A DNA stretch of 64,000 nt from JADZFO01 sp964512635 (GCA_964512635.1 CAZEJB010000006.1:62001-126000), one strand, 5' to 3'; shown: positions 16,282 to 26,014, counted from the first letter of the stretch. Made by a program: numbers and translations. The notes: generated by a model from the letters alone, not told the origin.

Positions 16282-17046
16282 TTACCCGTAGGTCGGCTTT
16301 TGCGGCCAGCCCGGAGGCGAATCTTCAAACTCCTGCTGGCGGCCCCAGGGTGTGATGTCCAGCAGGCTGTAGGAATCCGTCATATTCTCCACGCCGCGGG
16401 CGTAAACCGAGTAAGTATGGAATACCTCACCATCCTTCTCAAAGAACACACTGAGGCCATGGCTTTCGCCCTTGATCGGGTTAAGTCCGCGGTGCGCTTC
16501 AGTCTCTTCAGGCGTACGGAAGTTGTAAGAAGGCTGCTTAATATCCTCATCAAGCGTGGCATAGAAGTCATAGTTGAAGTCGCTGCCGAAGGAGGAATAC
16601 CATGGCCATTGCCAGCCTCGCTCAGCACGGTAATTCTCCAGCTTGGCGAGCGGCGCCCTCGAGATCAGCACAAAACGCGTGTCCTTCTCACCGAGCAGCG
16701 ACAGATCGCCCAGTGCATCCACAAAGCTCGTACACCCGGGACAACCCTTGTCCCAGGCTGGATCAAACATGAAGTGATACACAACCAGTTGACGCATGCC
16801 TTTGAACAGGTCGTGCAGGCTCTGCCTGCCCTCGGGACCCTCAAAGCTGTACTCCTTGTCCAGCCGCACCATCGGCAGGCGGCGGCGCTTTGCGTTGAGC
16901 CGGTCATAAGCCCTGGTGTGCGCCTTTTCTTCCTGCAGCAGTTCGCGGCGCTCCGCCAGCCACTCCTCGCGACTGGCGACCGGCGGATGGGCGATCTGCT
17001 CCACGCCCACCGCCTGATTCGCATCGTGCCCTTGTTCATTAGCCAT
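16282..17046 (-). CDS. DUF899 (thioredoxin-like) family protein
   Basis: 254 residues, the usual length. DUF899 signatures: REEWLAERRELLQEEKAHTRA, RRRLPMVRLDKEYSFEGP, FMFDPAWDKGCPGCTSFVD (CxxC), ISRAPLAKLENYRAERGW and YDFYATLDED. Predicted thioredoxin-like fold, possibly a redox enzyme; cytoplasmic. AAGGAGG precedes the ATG. 24 bases from the upstream SRPBCC gene, same operon. Confidence 0.92.
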   Translation of the reverse strand: MANEQGHDANQAVGVEQIAHPPVASREEWLAERRELLQEEKAHTRAYDRLNAKRRRLPMVRLDKEYSFEGPEGRQSLHDLFKGMRQLVVYHFMFDPAWDKGCPGCTSFVDALGDLSLLGEKDTRFVLISRAPLAKLENYRAERGWQWPWYSSFGSDFNYDFYATLDEDIKQPSYNFRTPEETEAHRGLNPIKGESHGLSVFFEKDGEVFHTYSVYARGVENMTDSYSLLDITPWGRQQEFEDSPPGWPQKPTYG

Positions 17047-17070
17047 TTTTCCGCCTCCTTAGACTCGATG

Positions 17071-17574
17071 TTAGACCATACGCTTGAGCAGCGTTTCGAG
17101 ATTATTCAGGCTCGAGTTCCAGCCCATATCGGCGCCGAGAGCCTTGGCCGCAGCCAGCGTAACCATCGGCTGGTCAACCTTCACGTGCGTCCTGCCGCCC
17201 TCTTCCCTGAAGGTGATAGTCACATGGTTAACCGCGGGCCAGCCTTCCGGCAGGCCGATCTCAGACGGCTGCAGCAGATTGCCCTCCGGGTCGCAGAAAT
17301 AGTCCGTGCTGACGATCTTGCGCGGCGGGTCCAGTTCAAGGTATTCGCCGGCAAACCAGTGATCGCCCGCCGGACCGCGCATCACAGCTTTCATCTTGCC
17401 GCCGACCCGCAGATCGATTTCGCAAAATGGGATGCTGTAGCCCTCCGGGGCGATCCATTGTTTGAAGTGCTCAGGTTCTGTCCAGGCGCTAAAGACCAGT
17501 GCGGCTGGCGCATCGAATGTGCGCTCAAGAACAAAGTGCTCTGCGGGGCTTGCGCCCGTCGCCTCAGCAATCAT
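17071..17574 (-). CDS. SRPBCC (AHSA1-type) domain protein
   Basis: 167 residues. The ATG at 17574 has AAGGAG 5 bases upstream; an earlier ATG in the same frame lacks a ribosome binding site. Motifs: LERTFDAPAALVFSAWTEPEHFKQW, RVGGKMKAVMRGPAGD, TFREEGGRTHVKVDQPM. It is the first gene after the ArsR repressor and probably its functional partner in sensing or handling a hydrophobic compound. Confidence 0.92.
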   Translation of the reverse strand: MIAEATGASPAEHFVLERTFDAPAALVFSAWTEPEHFKQWIAPEGYSIPFCEIDLRVGGKMKAVMRGPAGDHWFAGEYLELDPPRKIVSTDYFCDPEGNLLQPSEIGLPEGWPAVNHVTITFREEGGRTHVKVDQPMVTLAAAKALGADMGWNSSLNNLETLLKRMV

Positions 17575-17632
17575 TTCTAACTCCTTAGTGTTTGTGTTCC
17601 AGCCATGGTTATTGTCCATGGAGTCAGGACCG

Positions 17633-17980
17633 CTAGCCCGAATCACGCTCTTTCTCAATTCGCTGCAGCTCCTTGAGGTAGGCATCCAGACGGTCAAAGC
17701 TCTCGTCCCAGAAGCGGCGGTACTGCTCCAGCCACTCGTTGACGTCCTTGAGCGGTGTAGCGGCAATCCTGCAGGGACGCCACTGGGCCTCGCGGCCCCT
17801 GGTGATCAGCCCGGCCTTTTCCAGCACCTTCAGGTGCTTGGACACTGCCGGCTGGCTCATTGAAAAGGGCTCGGCCAGCTCGGTCACGGACGCCTCGCCG
17901 GAACTGAGCCGCGCCAGGATGGCCCGACGAGTCGGGTCGGCCAGTGCGGCGAAGGTCCTGCTCAGCGGGTCGGGCTGCAT
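17633..17980 (-). CDS. ArsR/SmtB family transcriptional repressor
   Basis: 115 residues. Winged helix: RTFAALADPTRRAILARLSSG, then TELAEPFSMSQPAVSKHLKVLEKAGLI and the wing RGREAQWRPCRI. There is no ELCVC metal box, so it belongs to the group that partners SRPBCC genes rather than the arsenic sensors. A 34-bp dyad lies just upstream, on top of the promoter's -10 box. It heads an operon of eight genes running to 13696, with gaps of 24-79 bases. Confidence 0.95.
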   Translation of the reverse strand: MQPDPLSRTFAALADPTRRAILARLSSGEASVTELAEPFSMSQPAVSKHLKVLEKAGLITRGREAQWRPCRIAATPLKDVNEWLEQYRRFWDESFDRLDAYLKELQRIEKERDSG

Positions 17981-17986
17981 TTGGTT

Positions 17987-18020
17987 TATAACCTCACGGT
18001 TAATTAACTATGTGGTTATA
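17987..18020. promoter_or_regulatory. Symmetric operator of the ArsR operon
   Basis: Nested dyads share one centre at 18003.5: TATAACC (17987-17993) with GGTTATA (18014-18020), and inside them the perfect palindrome GTTAATTAAC (17999-18008). The right arm contains the -10 box. This geometry fits an ArsR homodimer blocking transcription. Confidence 0.75.
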
Positions 18021-18043
18021 CAGCTATTCTGCAGCTGTGTCAA
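18015..18043 (-). promoter_or_regulatory. Promoter of the ArsR operon
   Basis: On the minus strand TTGACA (18038-18043), a 17-base spacer, TATAAC (18015-18020). Near-consensus housekeeping promoter, 34 bases before the ATG at 17980. Confidence 0.8.
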
Positions 18044-18080
18044 GGAGTCCGTCGAAAATGTTCAATCTGTGAGTTAGCCC

Positions 18081-18776
18081 TCAGTCTCTCAGGCGATAGC
18101 CAATACCGGCTTCGGTCGTCAGATGCCGTGGACGGGCCGGGTCTGCTTCCAGCTTATGGCGCAGCTGGCGCATGAAGATCCGCAGATAATGCGTCTCTCG
18201 AACGTAGGCCGCGCCCCAGACTTCGCGCAGGAGGAACTGATGGGTAAGTACTCGCCCGCTGTGCTTCAGCAGGGTGACAAAGAGCTTGTATTCCAGGGGG
18301 GTCAAATGCACTTCGCTTTCGCCGCGCCAGACCTGCCGGCGCACCAGATCGGCACGCAGATCGCCTGCGCGCAGCTCCTGTGCCTCAGGCTCATCCTGGC
18401 GGCGCTGTGAATGACGCAGGGCCACTCTTACCCTGGCGAGGAGTTCCTCGACGCCAAAGGGCTTGGTCAGGTAGTCGTCCGCCCCCAGATCAAGAGCCTT
18501 TACCTTGATTGACTCCTCTCCGCGCGCAGACAAGACAATCACCGGGGCGGAGCTCCAGTCGCGCAAGGTCTTAAGCACCTCAAGCCCGTCAAGATCTGGC
18601 AGGCCGAGATCCAGCAGGACGAGTTCCGGGCCGCGAGTGCTCGCCTCGCGCAGTGCCGACTCTCCATCTTCGGCCTCGATAACCATAAAGCCGCTGTGCT
18701 CGAGCGCGGGACGCAGGAAGCGGCGTATCTGCGTCTCGTCGTCCACCACCAGCACCTTGGCGCGCGGTTCAGTCAT
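18081..18776 (-). CDS. kdpE: KdpE response regulator
   Basis: 231 residues from the ATG at 18776; ATG codons 4-13 residues earlier are also possible. The receiver domain has VLVVDDE, phospho-Asp in LVLLDLGLPDLDGLEVL, and KPFGVEELLARV. The OmpR-type winged helix ends in RHLTTEAGIGYRLRD. It overlaps the kdpD stop by 8 bases (ATGACTGA), so the two are coupled. Phosphorylated KdpE activates the kdp operon under K+ limitation. Confidence 0.95.
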   Translation of the reverse strand: MTEPRAKVLVVDDETQIRRFLRPALEHSGFMVIEAEDGESALREASTRGPELVLLDLGLPDLDGLEVLKTLRDWSSAPVIVLSARGEESIKVKALDLGADDYLTKPFGVEELLARVRVALRHSQRRQDEPEAQELRAGDLRADLVRRQVWRGESEVHLTPLEYKLFVTLLKHSGRVLTHQFLLREVWGAAYVRETHYLRIFMRQLRHKLEADPARPRHLTTEAGIGYRLRD

Positions 18777-21516
18777 CGACAGCCCCATCATAGTCCCCTG
18801 CCCCGGCCTCGCCAATTACATCCGGCAGCTCTGTGCCGGCCATGCCCGCCGGAATGGTGAAGCTGAAGCTGCTGCCACCGCCGGGACGGGCCGCAGCGCT
18901 GATCGCGCCACCGTGGGCGTCAATGATCGCCTTGCAGATCGAAAGGCCCAGTCCACCGGTCCGCCCTGCCTTGGCGTCCGGCGTGGCATCAATCAGCCCA
19001 AAGGGCTGAAACAGCTCGGGGCTGGAGTAATCTGCCAGGCCTGTCCCTCGATCATGCACGGCTACCTCAACTTCACCGCCACGAGCCCTGGCCTGCAGAA
19101 TTATTTGTTCACCCTGGGCGGTATGCCTCACCGCATTGTCCAGCAGGTTGACCAGCACACGTTCAATCAGCACAGCATCGATCCGCACCAGCGGGAGGTC
19201 ACCAGGCAGGTCAAGCTCGACCTTGCGGCCGCGACTGCTGAGCTCAAGTGCCGCCAGAGCCGAACCGACCACCTCTTCCAGGGGCTGAAGCTCCAGCTTG
19301 ATCTGCAGAGAACCATTTTCCAGGCGGGTCAGTTCCAGAATGTTGTCCAGCAGACGTGCCAGACGCTGGGCTTCGGTCTTGATCCCGCCCAGCAGCTGCG
19401 GCGCTGCCTGCGACGCTTCGGCGGGCGGAAGACTCAGCAGTGTCTCCGCCGAGCCGGCGATGCCGGCAAGCGGGGTGCGAAGGTCATGGCTGATGCCGCT
19501 GAGCAGCGTGGCCCGCAGCCTTTCGCGCTCCGCCAACAGCAGCGACTGCTGCTCTGCATCGGCCTGTTGCTCGCGCTCCAGGGCCATGGCGATCAGCGAA
19601 GAATAGGCCTCCAACAGATGTCGCTGGTCCGGCGCGGCCAGGGTTGCCGCCTGGCCGGGCAGAGGCCTGACTGTCAGCACACCAAGCACCCCGCGTCCTG
19701 CGCCAAGCGGAAGATGCAGGGCCTCGGAACCCGGCAGTGTGCTGGTGCTAATTCCGGCACTGCGGCCATTTTCCAGCACCCACTGCATCACAGCGATCTC
19801 ACTGCGCGCATGCTCAAAGCCGGCTTCATCCAGCCGGGGGGTCGCGGAGGCGAGAATTTCTTGGCGCAGCATTACAAGCGCACGCAGGGGCAGCTGTTCG
19901 CTCAGCCTCTGCTCCGCCAGTCGGCTCAGCGCTCCGGCTGAACTGGCCGAGGCCATTTCCCGGCTGAGCGCATAAAGACTGCTCGTGCGCCGCTCACGCA
20001 GTATTGACGCCTGGACCTGTTCGCGCAGACGGAAAGTCAGGGAGGCTATGATCAGACTGACCAGCAGCATGACAGCAAAGGTCAGCAGATACTCGATATC
20101 CTGCACGGCAAAGGTCAGATAGGGTTGCACAAAGCAGAAGTCGAAAGCGCCGACCGCGAGCACCGCGGCCAGCACTGCCGGACCGCGTCCGGTGCGCAGA
20201 GCGACGGCCACCACCGCCAGCAGGTAGAGCATGATCAGGTTGGCCGCCTGCAGGTGTGGATGCAGGAGCGCAGCCAGCCCGGTAGTCGCCGTTATGCTGG
20301 CAACAGCAATCAGGTAGTCGAGCCAGCGGCTGCGCCGCCGTCCAGTGTCCTGGCTGCCCGGCTCGGCCCTGGGACTAGGTCCCGCAGCGCGGACGACATA
20401 GACGTCGATATCGCCGCTAAGTCTGATCAGCGAGTCAACCAGCGAGCCGCGCAGCCGGTCCTGCCACTGGGGGTGTGTCGGCTTGCCAACCAGTATCTTT
20501 GAAGCGTTGCGCTGCCTGGCGTAGGCAACCAGCGTCTCGGCCACCCTGTCGCCAGACAGCGTGGCTGTCTCGGCGCCGAGGCTTTCCGCCAGCGCCAGTG
20601 TTTCGTCCAGTCGCTGACGGACACTAGGCGCGAGCTCCCCGCGGGCAGGGATTTCGACATACACCGCTTCCCACTGCGCATGTGTCTCCGAGGCTAGCCG
20701 CTTGGCGGAGCGCACCAGGTCCGCGCTGAGCGGACCCGGGCCGATGCAGACGATGATTCTCTCGGCGGCAGGCCAGGTGGCCTGGGTCGCCAGCAGTGTG
20801 CGCTCGGCGCGCAGCTGGCCCTCAACCTGCAGGGCCGTCTTGCGCAGCGCCAGCTCGCGCAGAGCTGTCAGATTGGCCTTGGTGAAGAAGGACTCCAGCG
20901 CGCGCTCGGCCTGGGCTGGCATGTAGACCTTGCCATCCCGCAGTCTTTTCAACAGCTCGTCGGGCGAGGTGTCGACCAGTTCGACCTCGTCGGCCTGCTC
21001 GAGCACTACGTCCGGCACCTTTTCGCGCACGATGACGCCGGTAATCTGTGCGACCACATCGTTGAGGCTCTCAATATGCTGGACGTTGACGGTTGTGAAG
21101 ACGTCGATTCCCGCCCCCAGCAGCTCCTGGACATCCTGCCAGCGTTTGCTGTGCCGACTGCCCGGGGCATTGCTGTGCGCCAGTTCGTCGATCAGGATCA
21201 GTCGCGGGTGGCGCTCCAGCGCGGCGTCGAGATCGAATTCACGCAGCAGCACGCCGCGGTGCTCAACTTCCCGAAGCGGCAGCCGGGGCAGGCCGGCCAG
21301 CATCGAGTCCGTGTCGCTGCGGCCATGCGTTTCAACGACACCAGCCACTACGTCCATTCCGCCGGCAAGCAGCAGCTTTGCCTCCTGCAGCATGGCATAG
21401 GTCTTGCCAACTCCGGCTGTCGCGCCGAAGAATACTTTCAGGCGGCCGCGCTCAGCGTGGTCAGTGGTCTCCACCGCCCTTAGCAGCGCATCCGGATCCG
21501 GCCTGGTGTCTGGCAT
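18769..21516 (-). CDS. kdpD: KdpD sensor histidine kinase
   Basis: 915 residues, full length. N-terminal KdpD domain with Walker A GATAGVGKTYAML and DELAHSNAPGSRHSKRWQDV, then a USP-like domain (about 245-370). Four membrane helices (about 400-500), a GAF-like region, HisKA with GISHDLRTPLAG, and HATPase with GLGLSICKAIIDAHGG. It starts 4 bases after kdpC ends and overlaps kdpE. In the known system KdpD senses K+ and phosphorylates KdpE. Confidence 0.97.
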   Translation of the reverse strand: MPDTRPDPDALLRAVETTDHAERGRLKVFFGATAGVGKTYAMLQEAKLLLAGGMDVVAGVVETHGRSDTDSMLAGLPRLPLREVEHRGVLLREFDLDAALERHPRLILIDELAHSNAPGSRHSKRWQDVQELLGAGIDVFTTVNVQHIESLNDVVAQITGVIVREKVPDVVLEQADEVELVDTSPDELLKRLRDGKVYMPAQAERALESFFTKANLTALRELALRKTALQVEGQLRAERTLLATQATWPAAERIIVCIGPGPLSADLVRSAKRLASETHAQWEAVYVEIPARGELAPSVRQRLDETLALAESLGAETATLSGDRVAETLVAYARQRNASKILVGKPTHPQWQDRLRGSLVDSLIRLSGDIDVYVVRAAGPSPRAEPGSQDTGRRRSRWLDYLIAVASITATTGLAALLHPHLQAANLIMLYLLAVVAVALRTGRGPAVLAAVLAVGAFDFCFVQPYLTFAVQDIEYLLTFAVMLLVSLIIASLTFRLREQVQASILRERRTSSLYALSREMASASSAGALSRLAEQRLSEQLPLRALVMLRQEILASATPRLDEAGFEHARSEIAVMQWVLENGRSAGISTSTLPGSEALHLPLGAGRGVLGVLTVRPLPGQAATLAAPDQRHLLEAYSSLIAMALEREQQADAEQQSLLLAERERLRATLLSGISHDLRTPLAGIAGSAETLLSLPPAEASQAAPQLLGGIKTEAQRLARLLDNILELTRLENGSLQIKLELQPLEEVVGSALAALELSSRGRKVELDLPGDLPLVRIDAVLIERVLVNLLDNAVRHTAQGEQIILQARARGGEVEVAVHDRGTGLADYSSPELFQPFGLIDATPDAKAGRTGGLGLSICKAIIDAHGGAISAAARPGGGSSFSFTIPAGMAGTELPDVIGEAGAGDYDGAVDD

Positions 21517-21520
21517 CTGC

Positions 21521-22144
21521 CTATTGTCCTACCGGCTGAGTACCCGCTGGCGAGGCCTGTTGATCCAGCTCCAGGTTGAGCAGCAGAACATTCACCCGCG
21601 GTTCACCAAGCAGGCCCAGCAGCCTACCGCTGGTGTGCCGGCGCAGTAGCTCCCGGACCTGCTCCTCAGCCATCCCGCGCGCAGCTGCCACGCGGGACAC
21701 CTGGTACTCTGCGGCGGCCAGGCTGATGTCCGGGTCAAGGCCTGAGCCCGAGGCAGTCAGCAAGTCGACAGGAATGATGTCTCCCGCCTCGGGATCAGCA
21801 TCCCGCAGAGCCTGCGCCCGCGCTGTCGCGGCATCCTGCAGTGCGGGGTTGAGCGGGCCAAGGTTGGAGCCGCTGGAAGCGCACGCGTTGTAAGGTACCG
21901 GGCCGGTGGCGCTGAGGCGGCCCCAGAAATATCCCGGCGCGCTGAAGCTCTGGCCGACCAGCGCCGAGCCGGCGGCCGGGCTGCCAGCCGCCGCGGGTTT
22001 GCCGTCAGCGCCGACCAGGCTGCCGTTAGCCTGCCAGGGGAAGGCCGCCTGGGCGATGCCCCAGACCAGCAGCGGATAGGCAATGCCCGTAACCACGGTC
22101 ATGGTCAGCAGCATGATCAGCGCAGGTTTAAGTTGTTCACGCAT
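21521..22144 (-). CDS. kdpC: KdpC subunit of the K+-transporting ATPase
   Basis: 207 residues. One N-terminal membrane helix (ALIMLLTMTVVTGIAYPLLVWGIAQ), then the family motifs GSALVGQSF, FWGRLSATGPVPYNACASSGSNLGP and GLDPDISLAAAEYQVSRVA. AGGAG precedes the ATG. KdpC links KdpA and KdpB. Sits 24 bases downstream of kdpB. Confidence 0.97.
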   Translation of the reverse strand: MREQLKPALIMLLTMTVVTGIAYPLLVWGIAQAAFPWQANGSLVGADGKPAAAGSPAAGSALVGQSFSAPGYFWGRLSATGPVPYNACASSGSNLGPLNPALQDAATARAQALRDADPEAGDIIPVDLLTASGSGLDPDISLAAAEYQVSRVAAARGMAEEQVRELLRRHTSGRLLGLLGEPRVNVLLLNLELDQQASPAGTQPVGQ

Positions 22145-22168
22145 CTCTGTCTCCTAAGTCTCTCTGGC

Positions 22169-24235
22169 CTAGCTCAGGTGCAGGGCCACCAGCAGCATGT
22201 CAATCAGCTTGATGCCGATAAATGGCGCGACGATCCCGCCGAGGCCATAGACCAGCAGGTTGTCGCGCAGCAGCCGCGCCGCACCGACCGGGCGGTAAGG
22301 CACGCCGCGCAGCGCCAGCGGGATCAGCGCGATGATGATCAGCGCGTTGAAGATCACGGCGCTGAGCACCGCGCTCTGCGGTGTGGCCAGACCCATGATG
22401 TTCAGCTTGTTCAGCTCCGGATAGGTGGCCACGAAGGCCGCCGGAATGATCGCAAAGTACTTCGCCACGTCGTTGGCGATGCTGAAGGTGGTCAGCGAGC
22501 CGCGGGTGATCAGCAGCTGCTTGCCGATCTCGACGATCTCAAGCAGCTTGGTCGGGTTGCTGTCCAGGTCCACCATATTGCCGGCTTCCTTGGCCGCCTG
22601 CGTGCCGGAGTTCATCGCCACCGCCACATCCGCCTGGGCTAGCGCCGGCGCATCATTGGTGCCGTCGCCGGTCATGGCCACCAGACGGCCGCCGGCCTGA
22701 TATTCCCGGATCAGGGTCAGCTTGTTCTCCGGCGTCGCCTCAGCCAGAAAGTCATCAACGCCGGCCTCAGCGGCGATCGCTGCCGCGGTCAGCGGGTTGT
22801 CGCCGGTGATCATCACAGTGCGGATGCCCATGCGCCGCAGCTGCGCAAAGCGCTCGCTGATCCCGCCCTTGACGATGTCCTTAAGCTGGATCACGCCAAG
22901 AACTTTAGCGTCCTCAGCCACCACCAGCGGTGTGCCGCCACTGCGCGCGATCTGTTCCACGCTTCCGCGCACCTCGGTCGGCATCACGCCGTTTTTCGAG
23001 GCGACAAACTTCTCGATCGTATCGGCCGCGCCCTTGCGGATCTCGCGACCATGCAGGTCGACACCGCTGACGCGGGTGGCGGCGCTGAAGGGAACGAAGA
23101 CTGCGCCGAGACTATGGATGTCGCGCTCACGTAGTTTGAACTGTTCCTTGGCCAGCACGACGATGCTGCGCCCTTCCGGGGTCTCATCGGCCAGGCTGCT
23201 GAGCTGCGCCGCGTCGGCCAGCTGCTCGGCGGTCACGCCCGGCGCGGGCAGGAAGGCCACCGCCTGGCGGTTGCCAAGCGTAATGGTGCCGGTCTTGTCC
23301 AGCAGCAGCACATCCACATCGCCTGCTGCCTCGACCGCGCGGCCGGAGGTGGCGATGACGTTTGTTTTCAGCAAGCGGTCCATGCCGGCAATGCCGATGG
23401 CGCTGAGCAGGCCGCCGATGGTGGTCGGAATCAGGCAGACCAGCAGGGCCACCAGCACCGTGATAGTGATCGGGCTGCCCTGCCCCGCCTGCTGCACCGA
23501 GAAGATGCTGAAGGGCAGCAAGGTGGCGCAGGCCAGCAGGAAGACTATGGTCAGCGCCGCCAGCAGGATACTCAGCGCGATTTCGTTTGGCGTCTTCTGG
23601 CGCTTGGCGCCCTCGACCAGGCCGATCATGCGGTCCAGGAAGCTCTCGCCGGGGTTGGCAGTGATCCGCACGATCAGCCAGTCGGACAACACCGTGGTTC
23701 CGCCGGTCACCGCATCGCGGTCGCCGCCGGCCTCGCGGATCACCGGCGCGCTTTCCCCGGTAATGGCGCTCTCGTTGACGCTGGCCACGCCTTCAATGGC
23801 GATACCGTCACCAGGAATCACATCACCGGCCTGCACCAGCACAATGTCATCCTTGCGCAGACTGCTGGCCGGCACCTGGGCTTGAGCCGCGCCGGCGTTG
23901 GCGCTGGCCAGCTTGCGCGCCGTCACATCCTTTCGCGCACCGCGCAGACTGGCCGCCTGGGCTTTGCCGCGGCCCTCGGCCAGCGCCTCGGCGAAGTTGG
24001 CGAAGAGCAGCGTAAACCACAGCCAGACGGTGATGCCCAAAACAAAGCTGATAGGCGCTTCGCCGTGCCCGGCCAGCGCCATTATCAGCAGCACTGTGCT
24101 GAGCAGGCTGCCTATAAAGACCACGAACATCACCGGGTTGCGGGCCTGGTGTCGCGGGCTCAGCTTGACCACTGCGTCAAGCATGGCCCGGTTCAACAGC
24201 GCGCTGTCCATCCCGCGAGATGATTTAGTTGCCAT
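22169..24235 (-). CDS. kdpB: KdpB catalytic P-type ATPase subunit
   Basis: 688 residues, normal length. The phosphorylation site DKTGTIT is present, as are TGES, ITGDN and GDGTNDAPALAQADV. All expected membrane helices are visible. AGGAG precedes the ATG. It hydrolyses ATP to drive K+ uptake through KdpA in the inner membrane. Confidence 0.98.
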   Translation of the reverse strand: MATKSSRGMDSALLNRAMLDAVVKLSPRHQARNPVMFVVFIGSLLSTVLLIMALAGHGEAPISFVLGITVWLWFTLLFANFAEALAEGRGKAQAASLRGARKDVTARKLASANAGAAQAQVPASSLRKDDIVLVQAGDVIPGDGIAIEGVASVNESAITGESAPVIREAGGDRDAVTGGTTVLSDWLIVRITANPGESFLDRMIGLVEGAKRQKTPNEIALSILLAALTIVFLLACATLLPFSIFSVQQAGQGSPITITVLVALLVCLIPTTIGGLLSAIGIAGMDRLLKTNVIATSGRAVEAAGDVDVLLLDKTGTITLGNRQAVAFLPAPGVTAEQLADAAQLSSLADETPEGRSIVVLAKEQFKLRERDIHSLGAVFVPFSAATRVSGVDLHGREIRKGAADTIEKFVASKNGVMPTEVRGSVEQIARSGGTPLVVAEDAKVLGVIQLKDIVKGGISERFAQLRRMGIRTVMITGDNPLTAAAIAAEAGVDDFLAEATPENKLTLIREYQAGGRLVAMTGDGTNDAPALAQADVAVAMNSGTQAAKEAGNMVDLDSNPTKLLEIVEIGKQLLITRGSLTTFSIANDVAKYFAIIPAAFVATYPELNKLNIMGLATPQSAVLSAVIFNALIIIALIPLALRGVPYRPVGAARLLRDNLLVYGLGGIVAPFIGIKLIDMLLVALHLS

Positions 24236-24244
24236 CTGTATCTC

Positions 24245-26014
24245 CTAAAGGCCCGCCTGGGCATGCATTTGAAGCTGCTCGACGATGGGACCGAGAGCCA
24301 GTGCCGGGATGAAATTGAGCACGCCGATCAGCACGACCACGCCGACCAGCAGGCCGATAAACAGCGGTGTATGCGTGGGCAGCGTTCCGGCGCCTGAGGG
24401 CACTTCCTTCTTACGCGCCAGAGATCCGGCGATTGCCAGCACAGGGATGATCAGCCACCAGCGGCTGAAGAACATGCAGGCCCCCAGCAGCATGTTGTAG
24501 AAAGGCGTGTTCACGCTCATACCGCCGAAAGCCGAGCCGTTGTTGTTGGCCGCTGAGCTGAGGTTGTAAAGCACTTCGCTGAAGCCGTGGGCGCCGGTGT
24601 TGTAGACCCCCGCGCGTCCGGCTGCGCTCATTACTGCGATCGCGGTGCCCAGCAGCACCAGCAGCGGCGGGATCAGAATAACCAGGCTGGCCATCTTGAT
24701 TTCGTAGGCCTCGATCTTCTTGCCCAGGTACTCCGGCGTGCGTCCGACCATCAGGCCGGCAATAAACACCGCCACCAGGGCATAGATCAGCATGCCGTAG
24801 AGCCCGCAGCCTACACCGCCAAAAACCACCTCGCTGAACTGCATGAGCAGCATCGGCACGAAACCGCCCAGCGGGGTATAGCTGTCATGCATGGAATTGA
24901 CGCTGCCGTTGCTGGCGGCGGTTGTCGCCGTGGCCCAGATCGCAGACGAGACAATGCCGAACCGCGCCTCCTTCCCCTCCATGTTGCCGCCGGCCTGCAG
25001 CTCGGAGGCGCGCAGATCGGCACCTGCGGCCGCCAGCTGAGGCGTGCCGGCCTGTTCCATCCAGGTACACATAATCAGCAGAGGGATAAAGATCGCCAGC
25101 ATAGCCGCCAGCACCGCCCAGCCCTGGCGCTTGTCCTTGACCAGCGCGCCGAAGGTGAAACACAGTGCTGCGCTGATCAGCAGGATCGAAAGAACCTGCA
25201 GCGTATTGCTCAGCGGCGTGGGATTTTCCAACGGATGGGCGCTGTTTACATTGAAGAAGCCGCCACCGTTGGTGCCCAGCTGTTTGATAGCGATCTGCGA
25301 GGCGGCAGGCCCGACGGCGATGGTTTGTGTCGTGACCGCGTTGCCATCCGCGTCCTGGGTGGCCTCGACCAGCGCTGCCTGTTGATAGGGCTGGAAAGAC
25401 TGCACAACGCCCTGCGAGACCAGGATCAGCGAAAGGACCAGGGACAGGGGCAGCAGGACATAAACGGTAGCGCGCGTCATATCGACCCAGAAGTTGCCGA
25501 TACTGCCGGTCGCCTTGCGGGTGAAGCCGCGGATGAAGGCGACCAGCACCGCCATGCCGGTCGCGGCGGACAGGAAGTTCTGCACCCCCAGGCCCAGCAT
25601 CTGCGTCAGGTAACTCATCGTGGTCTCGCCGCCGTAGCCCTGCCAGTTGGTGTTTGAGGCAAAACTGATCGCGGTGTTCAGCGCGCTGTCCGGGCTGACT
25701 GCGCCAAGCCCCATCGGGTTGAGCGGCAGCAGTCCCTGCAGGCGCTGCAGCAGATAGACCAGCGCCAGGCCAAGCATGTTGAAGATCAGCACAGCCGCGG
25801 CGTACTGCTTCCAGTTCATCTCGGGCCAGGCGTCGCCTGCATCACGCCGGATGCCGGCCAAACGGTAGAGCAGCCGCTCCAGCCAGCCCAGCACCGGGCT
25901 GAGCATATGACGCTCGCCCTGGAAGACCCTGGCTATGAAACCGCCCAGCGGCAGCGCCAGCGCTATCAGCAAGCCCAGAAAGATAAGTATCTGGATCCAG
26001 TCATTCATGCTCAT
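24245..26014 (-). CDS. kdpA: KdpA potassium-binding channel subunit
   Basis: 589 residues with ten or so membrane helices. Selectivity-filter-type loops are visible: SNTNWQGYGGETTMSY, QLGTNGGGFFNVNSAHP and a Gly-rich VVFGGVGCGLYGML. The ATG overlaps the kdpF stop as ATGA, with GGAGG upstream inside kdpF. KdpA belongs to the SKT superfamily and forms the K+ entry path. Confidence 0.98.
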   Translation of the reverse strand: MSMNDWIQILIFLGLLIALALPLGGFIARVFQGERHMLSPVLGWLERLLYRLAGIRRDAGDAWPEMNWKQYAAAVLIFNMLGLALVYLLQRLQGLLPLNPMGLGAVSPDSALNTAISFASNTNWQGYGGETTMSYLTQMLGLGVQNFLSAATGMAVLVAFIRGFTRKATGSIGNFWVDMTRATVYVLLPLSLVLSLILVSQGVVQSFQPYQQAALVEATQDADGNAVTTQTIAVGPAASQIAIKQLGTNGGGFFNVNSAHPLENPTPLSNTLQVLSILLISAALCFTFGALVKDKRQGWAVLAAMLAIFIPLLIMCTWMEQAGTPQLAAAGADLRASELQAGGNMEGKEARFGIVSSAIWATATTAASNGSVNSMHDSYTPLGGFVPMLLMQFSEVVFGGVGCGLYGMLIYALVAVFIAGLMVGRTPEYLGKKIEAYEIKMASLVILIPPLLVLLGTAIAVMSAAGRAGVYNTGAHGFSEVLYNLSSAANNNGSAFGGMSVNTPFYNMLLGACMFFSRWWLIIPVLAIAGSLARKKEVPSGAGTLPTHTPLFIGLLVGVVVLIGVLNFIPALALGPIVEQLQMHAQAGL

